Positions 54,115 through 63,757 of a DNA stretch of 64,000 nucleotides are shown one piece after another. The stretch covers positions 1 to 64,000 of the forward strand of contig JADGFI010000004.1 of assembly GCA_016743945.1 (NCBI GenBank), in the 5' to 3' direction. Each line of letters begins with the position of its first letter. The first letter of the stretch is position 1. The notes beneath the pieces are model-generated. The model ran no database searches. It was not told the origin of the DNA and saw nothing but the letters and a program-made list of their open reading frames with translations. A program made the position numbers and the translations under genes. Source of the stretch: Desulfobacteraceae bacterium (GTDB lineage Bacteria > Desulfobacterota > Desulfobacteria > Desulfobacterales > Desulfobacteraceae).

Positions 54115-54762
54115 ATGAAAGAGAAAAGGGTCGAAAAAATAACCCCTGAATCTCCGGGGGGCAGCACGCGCCGGGGGTTTTTGAAAAATGCCGTAGCCGC
54201 CGCCGGGGGGGCTGTTGCCGTTGCAACCATCGGTTGTGTGGCTGCAAAAAAAACCGGCAATGCAGATCCCAGGCTTAAACAGATTGACGGGAAAACCCAT
54301 AATACCACCTTGAATCATATTGTGGTGGATTCAGAAAAATGTTCCGGCTGCCGGCATTGTGAGCTGGTCTGCAGCGATCATCTTTTCGGTGTCTTCAATC
54401 CCAAGCTCAGCGCAATCCGGGTTGACCGGGACTATGGCGGAGCAGCTCCCTGGGTCGAAACCCATGCCTGCCGCCAGTGTCATGAACCCTGGTGTCTAAG
54501 TGTTTGCCCCAAGGATGCCCTGGAACGGGATGCAAAGACAGGCGCAATCGTGATCGATGCGAAAAAATGTGACGGTTGCGGTGACTGCGTAAAGGCTTGT
54601 CCCTTTGGAATGGTGAAAATTCGCAAGGAGACCAAAAAGGCTTTTAAGTGTGATCTGTGCGGGGGAGAACCCCAATGCGTGACGGAATGTCCCATGGGTG
54701 CATTGAGTTTAAAAGCACCCATCTGGTATCAGGGAGAGACAGGAGGTGCAAACAATGGCTAA
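54115..54762 (+). CDS. Tat-exported polyferredoxin (DmsB/HybA type), AOR partner
   Basis: 215 residues. The Tat signal STRRGFLK is followed by a hydrophobic segment. Four Cys motifs (CSGCRHCELVC, CRQCHEPWCLSVC, CDGCGDCVKAC, CDLCGGEPQCVTEC) indicate four 4Fe-4S clusters. A Cys after the Tat region (IGCVAA) might be a lipobox. It overlaps the start region of the first AOR gene and should carry its electrons. Confidence 0.9.
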   Translation: MKEKRVEKITPESPGGSTRRGFLKNAVAAAGGAVAVATIGCVAAKKTGNADPRLKQIDGKTHNTTLNHIVVDSEKCSGCRHCELVCSDHLFGVFNPKLSAIRVDRDYGGAAPWVETHACRQCHEPWCLSVCPKDALERDAKTGAIVIDAKKCDGCGDCVKACPFGMVKIRKETKKAFKCDLCGGEPQCVTECPMGALSLKAPIWYQGETGGANNG

Positions 54763-56686
54763 AGCATATACAGGAATCGGGTTAAGGGTAGATCTGACCA
54801 GCGGTGAAATTGTCAAGGAAAAGTTCAGCAAAAGCGATGCAAAAGCCTATGTGGGCGGTTATCTTCTGGGTATGAAACTTTTGTATGATAACTACAAACC
54901 AGGCACCGATGCCTTTGATCCGGATAATCCCCTGATTTTTTGTACCGGTCCTTTGACCGGTACCGCAGCCCCCACAGGATCCAGCATTACCTGTCATACA
55001 AAATCGCCCCTGAGCACTTTTGTGGCAAGCCGGGCAGGCGGGCACCTAGGACCCGAGCTCAAGTTTGCAGGTTACGATTATCTCGTGATTACAGGAAAGG
55101 CTAAAAAACCGGTCTGGCTCTGGATAGACGATGATAAAGTGGAGCTGAAAAGTGCTGTCAACCTCTGGGGCCATCTGGTTCAGGAAGCGGACGAGGCTAT
55201 CAAGGGTATTGTGGATGACAAGGATATCGAAACCATGATCATCGGTCCTGCCGGTGAGAAAAAAGTACGTATTGCCACCATCAACTGCAATGTGGACCGG
55301 GCCTTTGGGCGCGGCGGTCCCGGTGCTGTCATGGGGTCTAAAAATCTCAAGGCTGTTGGCGTAAGGGGGAGCAAAAGCCTCACGGTTGCAGATCCCAAAC
55401 GATTTAAGCGAGCCGTTGCCCAGCACTTAAAAGATCTTGAAGAAAGGGACGAATGGTCCTGGACCGGCATGCCAAAGGTGGGTACGGCAAGTTGGATGAG
55501 CGCCGTTAATTATTATAGCATGCTGCCCGTAAAAAATTTTCAGGAAAACAACAACAATTCCATTGCAGGCGGGCTGGATGACGCCTCCTATGTCAAAAAA
55601 CTCAAACTTCGGCCCTATGCCTGTTTTAACTGCCCATTGTCCTGCGCTCATTATACACCCACCATCCGGGAAGGAAAATATGCCGGAACCAGTAGCGGAA
55701 CCGTGGAGTATGAAACAGCGGCAGGGTTAGGCGCCAGATGCGGTATCAGAGATATCCAGGCGGTTTCCAAGGCAACGGAACTGTGCGCCCAATACGGCAT
55801 CGATACCATCTCGTGCGGAAGCGTCATTGCCTGGGCCATGGAGTGTGCCGAGCGCAAACTGCTGACACCTGAGGAAGCCCATGGCATGGATCTTTTTTTT
55901 GGCAATGCCGATGCAATGGTCGAACTTGTGGAGAAAATCGGACTGCGTGAGGGCTTAGGGGATCTGCTGGCGGAAGGAACCATGCGGGCAGCAGAAAAGA
56001 TCGGCCGTGGAACCGATAAATATGCCATGCATATAAAAGGGCTGGAGATCAGTGCTGGAAGTCCCCGGACCTCAAAGAGCAATGCCTTAAGTTTTTCCGT
56101 TAATGAGCGGGGGGGCCATCACATGGATCCCTATGCCGCCACCATTGATGCCTATGGGTATACCAACCCGGAAGCCGGTCTTAAAAAACAGCTCAATCCT
56201 TATGAAGCAGGGGACACCGGCGATATTTTCCCCTTGAAAAAATACACCAAGCTTGCCGATATTCTGGGCACCTGTGCCTTTACGGTTATTAACCTTCAGA
56301 CCCTTCCCTCTACCTACGGAGAATTGTTTTCAGCAGGTACGGGAATCGAATTGAACGGCAAGGCGCTTCTGGAAAAAAGCGAGATGCTCATCACCCTGAT
56401 GAGGGCCTTTAATGCCCTGAACGGCTTTACAGCCAAAGATGACACCCTGCCCGAACGTTTCACCAAAGAGGCCATTTCCATCAAGGTGCCCAAGGAGTTG
56501 CGTCAGTTCAGTAAAGGAAAATCAAAAATCACCCGGAAGGTGGATCACAAGAAAAACCTGGCCGACTATTATAAGGTTGCCGGTTATGACACCAAAACCG
56601 GGCTTCCTTCGGAAAAAAGATTCAGGGAGCTGGGCCTGGGTGAAGTTGCACAGGACTTGAAAAAACAGGGAATTGTTCTGGCCTGA
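54755..56686 (+). CDS. Aldehyde:ferredoxin oxidoreductase family protein, copy 1
   Basis: 643 residues from ATG 54755 (AGGAGGTG upstream). The N-terminal AOR domain (GPLTGTAAPTGS, TGKAKKPVW) precedes the cluster motif CFNCPLSC (Cys290, 293, 297) with Cys507 (LGTCAF) as likely fourth ligand. The family holds a tungsten bis-pterin and oxidises aldehydes to acids; BamB of class II benzoyl-CoA reductase belongs to the same family. The protein itself has no Tat signal although its ferredoxin does. Substrate unknown. Confidence 0.9.
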   Translation: MAKAYTGIGLRVDLTSGEIVKEKFSKSDAKAYVGGYLLGMKLLYDNYKPGTDAFDPDNPLIFCTGPLTGTAAPTGSSITCHTKSPLSTFVASRAGGHLGPELKFAGYDYLVITGKAKKPVWLWIDDDKVELKSAVNLWGHLVQEADEAIKGIVDDKDIETMIIGPAGEKKVRIATINCNVDRAFGRGGPGAVMGSKNLKAVGVRGSKSLTVADPKRFKRAVAQHLKDLEERDEWSWTGMPKVGTASWMSAVNYYSMLPVKNFQENNNNSIAGGLDDASYVKKLKLRPYACFNCPLSCAHYTPTIREGKYAGTSSGTVEYETAAGLGARCGIRDIQAVSKATELCAQYGIDTISCGSVIAWAMECAERKLLTPEEAHGMDLFFGNADAMVELVEKIGLREGLGDLLAEGTMRAAEKIGRGTDKYAMHIKGLEISAGSPRTSKSNALSFSVNERGGHHMDPYAATIDAYGYTNPEAGLKKQLNPYEAGDTGDIFPLKKYTKLADILGTCAFTVINLQTLPSTYGELFSAGTGIELNGKALLEKSEMLITLMRAFNALNGFTAKDDTLPERFTKEAISIKVPKELRQFSKGKSKITRKVDHKKNLADYYKVAGYDTKTGLPSEKRFRELGLGEVAQDLKKQGIVLA

Positions 56687-56718
56687 TACCCCGGACCTGA
56701 ATTTAAAAAAAGACCCTG

Positions 56719-56753
56719 GGAGCGGTTTTTGCTGCACACAACAAAGCCGCTCC
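56719..56753 (+). promoter_or_regulatory. Intercistronic hairpin after AOR copy 1
   Basis: GGAGCGG then TTTTTG pairs with CAAAG then CCGCTCC, with a T-G wobble and small bulge. There is no T-run. It lies between AOR copy 1 and the second ferredoxin gene. Confidence 0.6.
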
Positions 56754-56809
56754 TGCTTAAAGTCCGAAGTATTAATGAAATAAATGAATAGAACCAGGAG
56801 GAAAAAAAA

Positions 56810-57520
56810 ATGAGGGAAAGAGACGATAATATCAGTCATAACGTTTTGGAAGAAAAGACGTCTCGCCGCAGCTTTCTGAAACGTGTTGGCACGGCAGCCG
56901 CAGGGGTTGCCGTGGTGGCTGCCACAGGTGCTGTACCAAAGCCTGCAAAGGCGGCCCAAAAATCTGCAGCCAAACCGGTCCGGTATCTTTTTGCGGAACG
57001 GCAGAATTGCACCGGGTGCAGGGCATGTGAATACGCCTGCAGCCTGCACCATGAAGGGGTTGTTCGCCCATCCATGTCCCGTATCCATGTACTCAAATAC
57101 AAGGGGGTTGTTGATGTTCCGGTCATCTGCTGGCATTGCGATGACAGCCCCTGCATCAACGCCTGTCCCACCACGCCCAAAGCCCTTGTAAAAGATCCAA
57201 AAACCAATGGCATCAAGCTTGACGCGAAACTTTGCCTGGGAGCCAAATGTAATAAATGCATGGAAGCCTGTCCCACTCAGTTTATCCGGCGAAACCCTGA
57301 CAATGGAATGCCGCTCATGTGTGACATGTGCGATGGAGATCCTGAATGCATAAAAGCCTGTAACGAACAGGCGGGTAATCCCGTAGGTCCCTGTCTGATT
57401 GGGGGAAAGAACGGATTCGGCGTTAATATGGCATATCGGAATGTCACCCCGGAAGATGCCGGGGTCGACTTGATTCAGAATATGTTTTACCCCAATGAAG
57501 ACGGAGAAAGGAAGGAATAG
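56810..57520 (+). CDS. Tat-exported polyferredoxin, AOR partner, copy 2
   Basis: 236 residues (AGGAGG upstream). Tat signal TSRRSFLK, hydrophobic stretch, and cleavage near AKA. Cys motifs CTGCRACEYAC, CWHCDDSPCINAC, CLGAKCNKCMEAC and CDMCDGDPECIKAC give four 4Fe-4S clusters. It is two bases before AOR copy 2. It is a paralogue of the 54115 protein but with a longer C-terminus. Confidence 0.9.
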   Translation: MRERDDNISHNVLEEKTSRRSFLKRVGTAAAGVAVVAATGAVPKPAKAAQKSAAKPVRYLFAERQNCTGCRACEYACSLHHEGVVRPSMSRIHVLKYKGVVDVPVICWHCDDSPCINACPTTPKALVKDPKTNGIKLDAKLCLGAKCNKCMEACPTQFIRRNPDNGMPLMCDMCDGDPECIKACNEQAGNPVGPCLIGGKNGFGVNMAYRNVTPEDAGVDLIQNMFYPNEDGERKE

Positions 57521-57522
57521 CC

Positions 57523-59322
57523 ATGGCAACTCCAAAAGGCGGATATTTCGGAAAAATACTGAAAATCGATCTGACTCAGCTCAAATCCTCTGTATTAAAT
57601 ATTGATGCAGATACCTGTAAACGGTATATAGGCGGTTGCGGCATGGGTGCACATTTACTTTTTGACAGCCTTAAGACAAAACAGGATCCCACTGGGGAAG
57701 ACAGCCCTGTTTTTGTGGGTGTCGGCCCTCTTTCCGGCACGGCATGCGCTTCAACCCGGTGCAGTTTTGTCAACAAGAGTCCCTATACCGGGTTTTTGAG
57801 TCATGCCGAGGTGGGCGGTTTTTTCGGCAACGAGATTAAATGGGCCGGCTGGGACGGCATCCTGATCACGGGCAAATCCAAGAAGCCTGTTTATCTTTTG
57901 ATCCAGGATGACAAGGTGAGCTTCAAAGACGCCCAGTCCATCTGGGGCAAGGACACACATATCACCGAAGAGATGGTGATAGAAGAAAGCCGCGACCCCT
58001 ACACCAAGGTGGCCTGCATCGGGCCTGGTGGTGAGAATGAAGTTCTCTATGCAAGCGTATCTGTGGAACGGTTCAGGGCTGCTGCCCGTACCGGCACAGG
58101 GGCTCTTATGGGAAACAAAAAACTCAAAGCCATTGCAGTCCGGGGAACAAAAGCGGTTCCTGTGGCTGACCCTGAGACTTTTCACAAGGTTGCTGCGGCA
58201 AACAAGCGGTTTGCCGTTGAAAGGGAAGGCTTTCAGGGCATCAAGCGCTGGGGGACAGCAGGTTTGCTTGAACTCAAGCACCATGTGACAGGTTCTCTGA
58301 TCACCAAGAATTTCCAGACCACATGGTATCCTGACATCGAAGAAATCGGTGCCGAAGAAGCAAATCGGCGGTTCTGGAAAAAACACAGCTCCTGTTATAA
58401 TTGTCCCAACCATTGTATGAAACTCGGCGTTATCCGGGGCGGTGATTATGATGGACTCATTGCAGAGGGGCCTGAATATGAAACCGGCGGTCTTCTGGGT
58501 TCCAATCTTGGCATTGCCGATTTTGACCTTATGATGGCAGCCATAGAACTTTGTGACGCCATGGGCCTGGATGCCATATCTGTTGGCGGGTCCATCGGCT
58601 TTGCCATGGAGCTTTTCCAGCGGGATATCCTCACTGCCAAAGATTTTGGTGGGATGACCCTTGAATGGGGCGATGGTGAGGCAGTCGTCGAAGTTATCAG
58701 GAAAATTGCCTTTAAGGAGGGCAAGGTGGGTGAATTCCTCGCCAAGGGCGTCAAGAAAATGGCCGAAGAGATTGGCGGTGATGCCATGGACTATGCCTGT
58801 ATTGTCAAGGGCAAGGAGATGGCGGCCCATGATCCAAGGGGTGATAAGCCCCGGGGTGTCAGCTATGCCATGGGTACCTGCGGCGGTGACCACCACGAGG
58901 GAAACAACCCAAAGGGCCAGGCTGGAAGGTGCATGCACAATTCTCTTGTTATCTGCACTTTTGTTGGCGGATACTGGTCTCCGAAAATGTTTACAGACCT
59001 TTTAAACCCCCTTTGCGGATGGAAGATGACCGAGGCGGACTGGTGGACCACGGGCCAGAGAATTCGGACTCTTGAACGGTGTTTTAACGTCCGGGAAGGC
59101 ATCAGCCGCAAGGATGACACTTTGCCCAAGAGAATGCTTACGGAAAAACTGCCCGAAGGCCCCAAAAAGGGGATATTGTTCTCACCGGAAGAAATGAAAA
59201 AGGTGCAGGATGACTATTATGCCTATTTTGGATGGGATGCCAACGGTATTCCAACAGAAGCAACCTTAAAGGCACTTGGGCTGGAATTTGCCATTGACGC
59301 GATGAAAAAGGCATGCGCCTGA
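57523..59322 (+). CDS. Aldehyde:ferredoxin oxidoreductase family protein, copy 2
   Basis: 599 residues. GPLSGTACASTRC and FFGNEIKWAGWDGILITGKSKKP match the AOR N-terminus. Cluster motif CYNCPNHC (Cys291, 294, 298), with Cys478 (VICTFV) a likely fourth ligand. It differs enough from copy 1 to suggest a different substrate. Tungsten and tungstopterin are expected as cofactor. It is followed by a strong hairpin before the third ferredoxin. Confidence 0.9.
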   Translation: MATPKGGYFGKILKIDLTQLKSSVLNIDADTCKRYIGGCGMGAHLLFDSLKTKQDPTGEDSPVFVGVGPLSGTACASTRCSFVNKSPYTGFLSHAEVGGFFGNEIKWAGWDGILITGKSKKPVYLLIQDDKVSFKDAQSIWGKDTHITEEMVIEESRDPYTKVACIGPGGENEVLYASVSVERFRAAARTGTGALMGNKKLKAIAVRGTKAVPVADPETFHKVAAANKRFAVEREGFQGIKRWGTAGLLELKHHVTGSLITKNFQTTWYPDIEEIGAEEANRRFWKKHSSCYNCPNHCMKLGVIRGGDYDGLIAEGPEYETGGLLGSNLGIADFDLMMAAIELCDAMGLDAISVGGSIGFAMELFQRDILTAKDFGGMTLEWGDGEAVVEVIRKIAFKEGKVGEFLAKGVKKMAEEIGGDAMDYACIVKGKEMAAHDPRGDKPRGVSYAMGTCGGDHHEGNNPKGQAGRCMHNSLVICTFVGGYWSPKMFTDLLNPLCGWKMTEADWWTTGQRIRTLERCFNVREGISRKDDTLPKRMLTEKLPEGPKKGILFSPEEMKKVQDDYYAYFGWDANGIPTEATLKALGLEFAIDAMKKACA

Positions 59323-59368
59323 TTAACGCAAGGATAATGGATTCTTTTTAAATATCATGTAACAACGT

Positions 59369-59399
59369 CATGGGCATGCCAATCAAAGGCATGCCCATG
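59369..59399 (+). promoter_or_regulatory. Strong intercistronic hairpin after AOR copy 2
   Basis: CATGGGCATGCC and its exact complement around AATCAAA, with no T-run behind. It probably stabilises the ferredoxin/AOR mRNA or dampens downstream expression. Confidence 0.7.
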
Positions 59400-59422
59400 A
59401 AGGATTAGCCCGGAGAACCCCC

Positions 59423-60121
59423 ATGGAAAATTCCCGAAGGAATTTTATTCAATTTTTAGGCGGCGCCGTCATATCAGGCTCCCTCTTTACCCTGTTCAAG
59501 GCTGCCCCGGCAAAGGCCCTTGTAAGACCGCCGGCAGCACTGCTGGAGGCTGATTTTTTAAAGGCCTGCACCCGGTGCAACCAATGTATTGATGTCTGCG
59601 AGGCCAATGCCCTGCACCCGGCTTCAATCCTGGGCGGGATCACAAGTTTTGGCACCCCCGTACTGGATGGGTCCAAGTGCATCATCTGCATGGAGTGTGT
59701 CAGGGTTTGTCCCACCGGAGCCATTAAAAAAGTACCCAAGCAGGAGATCGTTCTTGGCAAGGCTGTAATTAATCAGGATACCTGCCTTGCCTGGCAGAAG
59801 AAAAAACGGTGCAAGGACTGCTACAGGGCGTGCAAAACCAAAGCTATTAAACTGAAGAAACGGCGGTATCCTGAAATTGTGGCAGATAAATGCAATGGAT
59901 GCGGGCTTTGTGTCAGAAGGTGTCCGGCCATTGCCGGTACTGTTGAAATTAAATATGATCAGGCCCTGCGATATCCTGCTCCAAAAGAACATTTTGCCCT
60001 TTGCCTGGAAAATAGGGTTGCCCCCTATGAGTTTGCACAGGATGATTTTGGAACCTGGTTGAAAAAACGGATTGAAAAAATCGGTAAAAACCATGGCCTG
60101 ACAAATGATAAAAATAAATAG
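59423..60121 (+). CDS. Tat-exported ferredoxin (NapG-like), third copy
   Basis: 232 residues (CGGAG upstream). Tat-like NSRRNFIQFLGG with hydrophobic segment, cleavage near AKA. Cys motifs CTRCNQCIDVC, CIICMECVRVC, CLAWQKKKRCKDCYRAC and CNGCGLCVRRC, in the MauM/NapG pattern. It precedes cytoplasmic-type HdrA genes, so it may link periplasmic AOR electrons to another partner; no membrane subunit is in the window. Confidence 0.85.
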   Translation: MENSRRNFIQFLGGAVISGSLFTLFKAAPAKALVRPPAALLEADFLKACTRCNQCIDVCEANALHPASILGGITSFGTPVLDGSKCIICMECVRVCPTGAIKKVPKQEIVLGKAVINQDTCLAWQKKKRCKDCYRACKTKAIKLKKRRYPEIVADKCNGCGLCVRRCPAIAGTVEIKYDQALRYPAPKEHFALCLENRVAPYEFAQDDFGTWLKKRIEKIGKNHGLTNDKNK

Positions 60122-60139
60122 GGTTGAAAAGGAAGATTC

Positions 60140-61411
60140 ATGACAGGTTCAGCCAATGAACAGTTACCCGTAATCGTTGCGGGCGGTGGTGTGGCAGGTA
60201 TTACCGCGGCCCTTGATCTTGCAGGATCCGGGTGCTGTGTGCATCTGATTGAAAAGGATGCCGTGATCGGCGGTCAGACCGCGCGGCTTGATAAACTTTA
60301 TCCCACGGATCATTGTGCTTTTTGTCCCGTGTGGACCCAGTCCCGGCTTTGTCTGGCACATCCTTTGATCACGGTTCATACCCATTCTTGTATTGATGCC
60401 ATTAACAGGATCCAAGAGAAAGGAGAGGATCAGGGAGAAGGCCAGGGAGAGGACCGGGTTGAAGCGGTTATCAAGCGGGCTCCAAACTATATCGATGCCC
60501 GCCTCTGTATTTTTTGCGGCAGATGTGAAGCGGTCTGCCCTAAAAATGCGGTTTCGCCGACATTGCCCCATGCCCTGCCCAGGACGTTTCTTGTGGATGC
60601 TGATGTCTGCACAAAATGTGGCCGCTGCGTTGAAGCATGCCCCACCCGGGCCGTGGATATGGCAAGAGACCCTGAAAAAACAAAAATTATAGCCGGGAAT
60701 ATCATCTGGGCAACGGGTTTTAGCGATACCGACATATCTGTTCTGCCGGAATTGGGTTATGGCAGTCATGAAAATATCATGACCTCCCTGGAATTTGAAA
60801 CCCTGACAGCCGAGGCAGGTCCTAACGGGGGTAAAATTTTAACACCCCAGGGCAAGGTGCCAGATCGTATTGCATTTATCCAATGTGCAGGGGCCAGAGA
60901 CCGGCGCAAATTTTCCTTTTGCTCAGCGGTTTGCTGCATGCATGCCTTGAAACAGGCCAGATGGGTAAAACGGCGCAACCCGAATGTGGACTGTGTGATT
61001 TTTTTCACAGACATGCGCACCCAAGGCAGGCATTACTACGCGTATTATCTGGATGCGGTTCAAAATCAGTCCATAAAGTTGGTCAGGGGCAGGCCGGGAC
61101 TCATCTGTCCTTTGCCGGCCAAAGATCTTATTGCCGTCCGGTATGAGGATACTCTTACAGGACAATTGAATACACAGGGGTTTGATCTGGTGGTCCTGAA
61201 CGGCGCCCTGGATCCTGGTTCCAACGCGCGCACAGAATCCTCCTTCACGCCAGAGACAGACGACCAGGGATTTGTCTGCAATACATCAGACCAGCAATTT
61301 TCCTGCGGGTTCTGCAGGGCACCGGCAGATGTTGAGGTGTCAGCAATTGAGGCATCTTCGGCAGCCATAAGGGCATTGGGGACAAGAATCAATGGAAACG
61401 GACCCAATTAA
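60140..61411 (+). CDS. HdrA-like FAD/4Fe-4S protein, copy 1
   Basis: 423 residues (AAAAGGA upstream). GGGVAGITAALDLAGSG and IEKDAVIGGQ bind FAD. HdrA-type Cys occur at CAFCPVWTQSRLC, ferredoxin motifs at CIFCGRCEAVC and CTKCGRCVEAC, and the HdrA-specific CSAVCCMHALKQA. HdrA is the electron-bifurcating flavoprotein of heterodisulfide reductase; Bam systems carry a relative (BamE). A Gly/Glu-rich repeat (EKGEDQGEGQGED) interrupts the first domain. Confidence 0.9.
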   Translation: MTGSANEQLPVIVAGGGVAGITAALDLAGSGCCVHLIEKDAVIGGQTARLDKLYPTDHCAFCPVWTQSRLCLAHPLITVHTHSCIDAINRIQEKGEDQGEGQGEDRVEAVIKRAPNYIDARLCIFCGRCEAVCPKNAVSPTLPHALPRTFLVDADVCTKCGRCVEACPTRAVDMARDPEKTKIIAGNIIWATGFSDTDISVLPELGYGSHENIMTSLEFETLTAEAGPNGGKILTPQGKVPDRIAFIQCAGARDRRKFSFCSAVCCMHALKQARWVKRRNPNVDCVIFFTDMRTQGRHYYAYYLDAVQNQSIKLVRGRPGLICPLPAKDLIAVRYEDTLTGQLNTQGFDLVVLNGALDPGSNARTESSFTPETDDQGFVCNTSDQQFSCGFCRAPADVEVSAIEASSAAIRALGTRINGNGPN

Positions 61412-61439
61412 AATGGGACCATTAAAAAAGGAAAACACC

Positions 61440-63206
61440 ATGATATGCTTTTTGTGTCGTTGTTATGGCCAGATTGATTCCAAACCGATTGATTCTAAAC
61501 CATTTGAATCAGGCCCGATTGAATCAGGGCAGGAAGAAAAGGGAGTGGATCTTCAACAAGTAAAAGAGAAAATTAAACACCCTTTTGTTAAAAAAATACA
61601 AATTTTTGATTCCCTTTGCCTGGACGGAGATTTTTCCGGGATGGCCCGGCAAATTCGTGACTCCGGGGCATCAAAGGTATTGATCTGCGCCTGTGCCGCC
61701 TCGTCCAAAGGCGATGAAATCAGGGTCGGGTTGAAAGACCAGGGGATTGATGCCGTGGTTGAGATAGCCGATATCCGTGAGGGATGCGCCTGGATCCACA
61801 AAAAAGACCTGGACCTTGCCACTCAAAAAGCCGGCAGCATCGTTAACATGGCGGTTGCGGCCCTGGCTGAACAGGGGGTTTCTTCTCTGCCAAACTTAAA
61901 AATTAAGTCCAGTGTTCTTGTTGTGGGGGCAGGTCCTGCCGGCCTTGCTGCGGCAACAGTCCTGGCCAAAACCGGCACCCGGGTTCACATTGTGGAAAGA
62001 GGGCCCCGGGCCGGAGGGATGCTGGGGCTCCTCCAAAAAATAGGGCCGGGCAATGAAACGCCCCAGGATTATCTGGCGCCCTATATATCTGTCATAAAGG
62101 ACAATCCGCTTATATCCTTTCATTTGTCTGCTAAACTTATTTCCATTGAAGGGGATGCAGGCTTCTTTACCGCAAGGATGATGAAAGGGGATGAGAAGAT
62201 CAGTGTTACTGCAGGGGCAGTGATTCTGGCCACAGGTGCCCGGGCGCTGTTGCCCCGGGGTATTTATCGGTATCGTGAACTTTTTGGGGTAATATCTGCC
62301 ATGGAGTTTGAAAAAAAACTCAAAGCGGGCCAGTCAATTTCCGGCCCCCTGGTTTTTATCCAATGCGTTGGGGTAAGGGATGAGAACCGGCCCTATTGTT
62401 CGAGCATCTGCTGTCCTGAGACCCTGAAAAATGCCATCCAGGTCAAAACGGACACTCCAAAAATCCCTGTTTTTGTTTTGTACAGGGATATGATGTGTCC
62501 GGGAGCAAAGCTGGAGCGTTACTATAATCGGGCCAGAAGCCTTGGCGTGACCTTTATCCGGTTTGATTCGAGAAATGTGCCAAAAATTTTGGGCAAGGAT
62601 GCGGTCGAGCAGGTTGAGTGTTTTGATGTCAGCCTGGGCCGTAAAATTAATATTCCCGCCAAAACAGTGGTGTTGAGCACCGGCCTTATCCCCCATCCCG
62701 ATACTAAAGGGGTGTTTTCCAATGTTACCCTTACCAGGGAATCCCGGAATGATGAGGAATCCGGAAAATTTTTCAGGGTTAAACCGCTTATGAACCCGGT
62801 GCAGACCGATGTGCCAGGCGTGTTTGTCTGCGGATCGGCAAGGTGGCCTGTGCTGGCTGACCAGGCCGTGACCCAGGGGGAAGCGGCCGCCATGAAGGCT
62901 TTGGCACTGCTTTCAGGAGAATCGTTAAATCCACAGAGTTTGAGCCGGTTCAGGGAATCAAAATTTGCCATTGCCAGGGTGGATACCAAGGGGTGTTCCG
63001 GGTGTGGAAACTGCGTTGCCGCCTGTCCTTTTGAGGCATGCGTGCTGGAATCTGTGGAAAATCGGTTTCAGTGCCGGGTCAATCCCATACGCTGTACCGG
63101 CTGCGGCACATGTGTGTCGGTTTGCCCAAACAATAGTATTCAATTGCCCGAGCAGACATCCAGGGCTGTCACGGCCATGCTTTTGGCTGCTTTTGAAGCG
63201 GAATAA
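61440..63206 (+). CDS. HdrA-like FAD/4Fe-4S protein, copy 2
   Basis: 588 residues from ATG 61440 (AAGGA seven bases upstream; ATGs at 61392 and 61413 are possible). FAD motif GAGPAGLAAATVLAKTG, HdrA motif CSSICCPETLKNA and C-terminal ferredoxin motifs CSGCGNCVAAC and CTGCGTCVSVC. The N-terminus has CRCYG and an unusual repeat (IDSKPIDSKPFESGPIES) before an ordinary domain. It probably complexes with copy 1 and the MvhD-like protein. Confidence 0.88.
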   Translation: MICFLCRCYGQIDSKPIDSKPFESGPIESGQEEKGVDLQQVKEKIKHPFVKKIQIFDSLCLDGDFSGMARQIRDSGASKVLICACAASSKGDEIRVGLKDQGIDAVVEIADIREGCAWIHKKDLDLATQKAGSIVNMAVAALAEQGVSSLPNLKIKSSVLVVGAGPAGLAAATVLAKTGTRVHIVERGPRAGGMLGLLQKIGPGNETPQDYLAPYISVIKDNPLISFHLSAKLISIEGDAGFFTARMMKGDEKISVTAGAVILATGARALLPRGIYRYRELFGVISAMEFEKKLKAGQSISGPLVFIQCVGVRDENRPYCSSICCPETLKNAIQVKTDTPKIPVFVLYRDMMCPGAKLERYYNRARSLGVTFIRFDSRNVPKILGKDAVEQVECFDVSLGRKINIPAKTVVLSTGLIPHPDTKGVFSNVTLTRESRNDEESGKFFRVKPLMNPVQTDVPGVFVCGSARWPVLADQAVTQGEAAAMKALALLSGESLNPQSLSRFRESKFAIARVDTKGCSGCGNCVAACPFEACVLESVENRFQCRVNPIRCTGCGTCVSVCPNNSIQLPEQTSRAVTAMLLAAFEAE

Positions 63207-63223
63207 AGAAAAGGTGAATAAAT

Positions 63224-63757
63224 ATGAGTATAGATCCATTAAATCCCAAAAAGGCTTTTCCAAAGATCATTGTTTTTGCCTGCCGGTATTGCCCCATGAT
63301 AGGCGCCCAGGAGGCGGGAAGAGCAAGGATTGCGCTTCCGGAAAATTTCCGGATTATTGAAGTGGAATGCGCCTCAAGGGTAGAACCGGATACCGTGATC
63401 CGGGCATTTTCCCTAGGAATCGACGGCGTGGCCGTGCTGGCTTGCCACCTGGACGGATGCCGGTACAATGACGCCAATCACAGAAGTGCCAGGAAAATGA
63501 AATTGCTTGCCACCCTTTTGGATACAACCGGCATTGATTCCCGGCGGCTTTTAACCAGCTACGGCACTGCCCATGAGGCCCATCAATTTGCTGATCTCAT
63601 CAAAGGGTTTGTCAATGTAGTGGAAGAATTACCCTGTCTTCGATCAGACCCGCTCGCACAGGATCCAGCCGGCTGGACAGATCGGGGGGACACAGGTCAT
63701 AAAGCAGGTCAAACTAAGATAACAGTTCAAACTGGTCAGACAGGTCAACAGGTATGA
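63224..63757 (+). CDS. MvhD/FlpD-like iron-sulfur protein
   Basis: 177 residues. CRYCPMIGAQEAG, VECASRV and ACHLDGCRYNDANHRSARK match the MvhD 2Fe-2S pattern; MvhD carries electrons between a hydrogenase or dehydrogenase and HdrA, and BamF is a homologue. The last ~30 residues are a Gly/Thr/Gln-rich tail with TGQTGQQ repeats. Its stop overlaps the next start (ATGA). Confidence 0.88.
   Translation: MSIDPLNPKKAFPKIIVFACRYCPMIGAQEAGRARIALPENFRIIEVECASRVEPDTVIRAFSLGIDGVAVLACHLDGCRYNDANHRSARKMKLLATLLDTTGIDSRRLLTSYGTAHEAHQFADLIKGFVNVVEELPCLRSDPLAQDPAGWTDRGDTGHKAGQTKITVQTGQTGQQV

Noticed and set aside
54755-59322. Naming the AOR genes bamB
   Set aside because: The family and context are similar, but BamD and BamGHI are not seen, and Tat ferredoxins are not typical of Bam.
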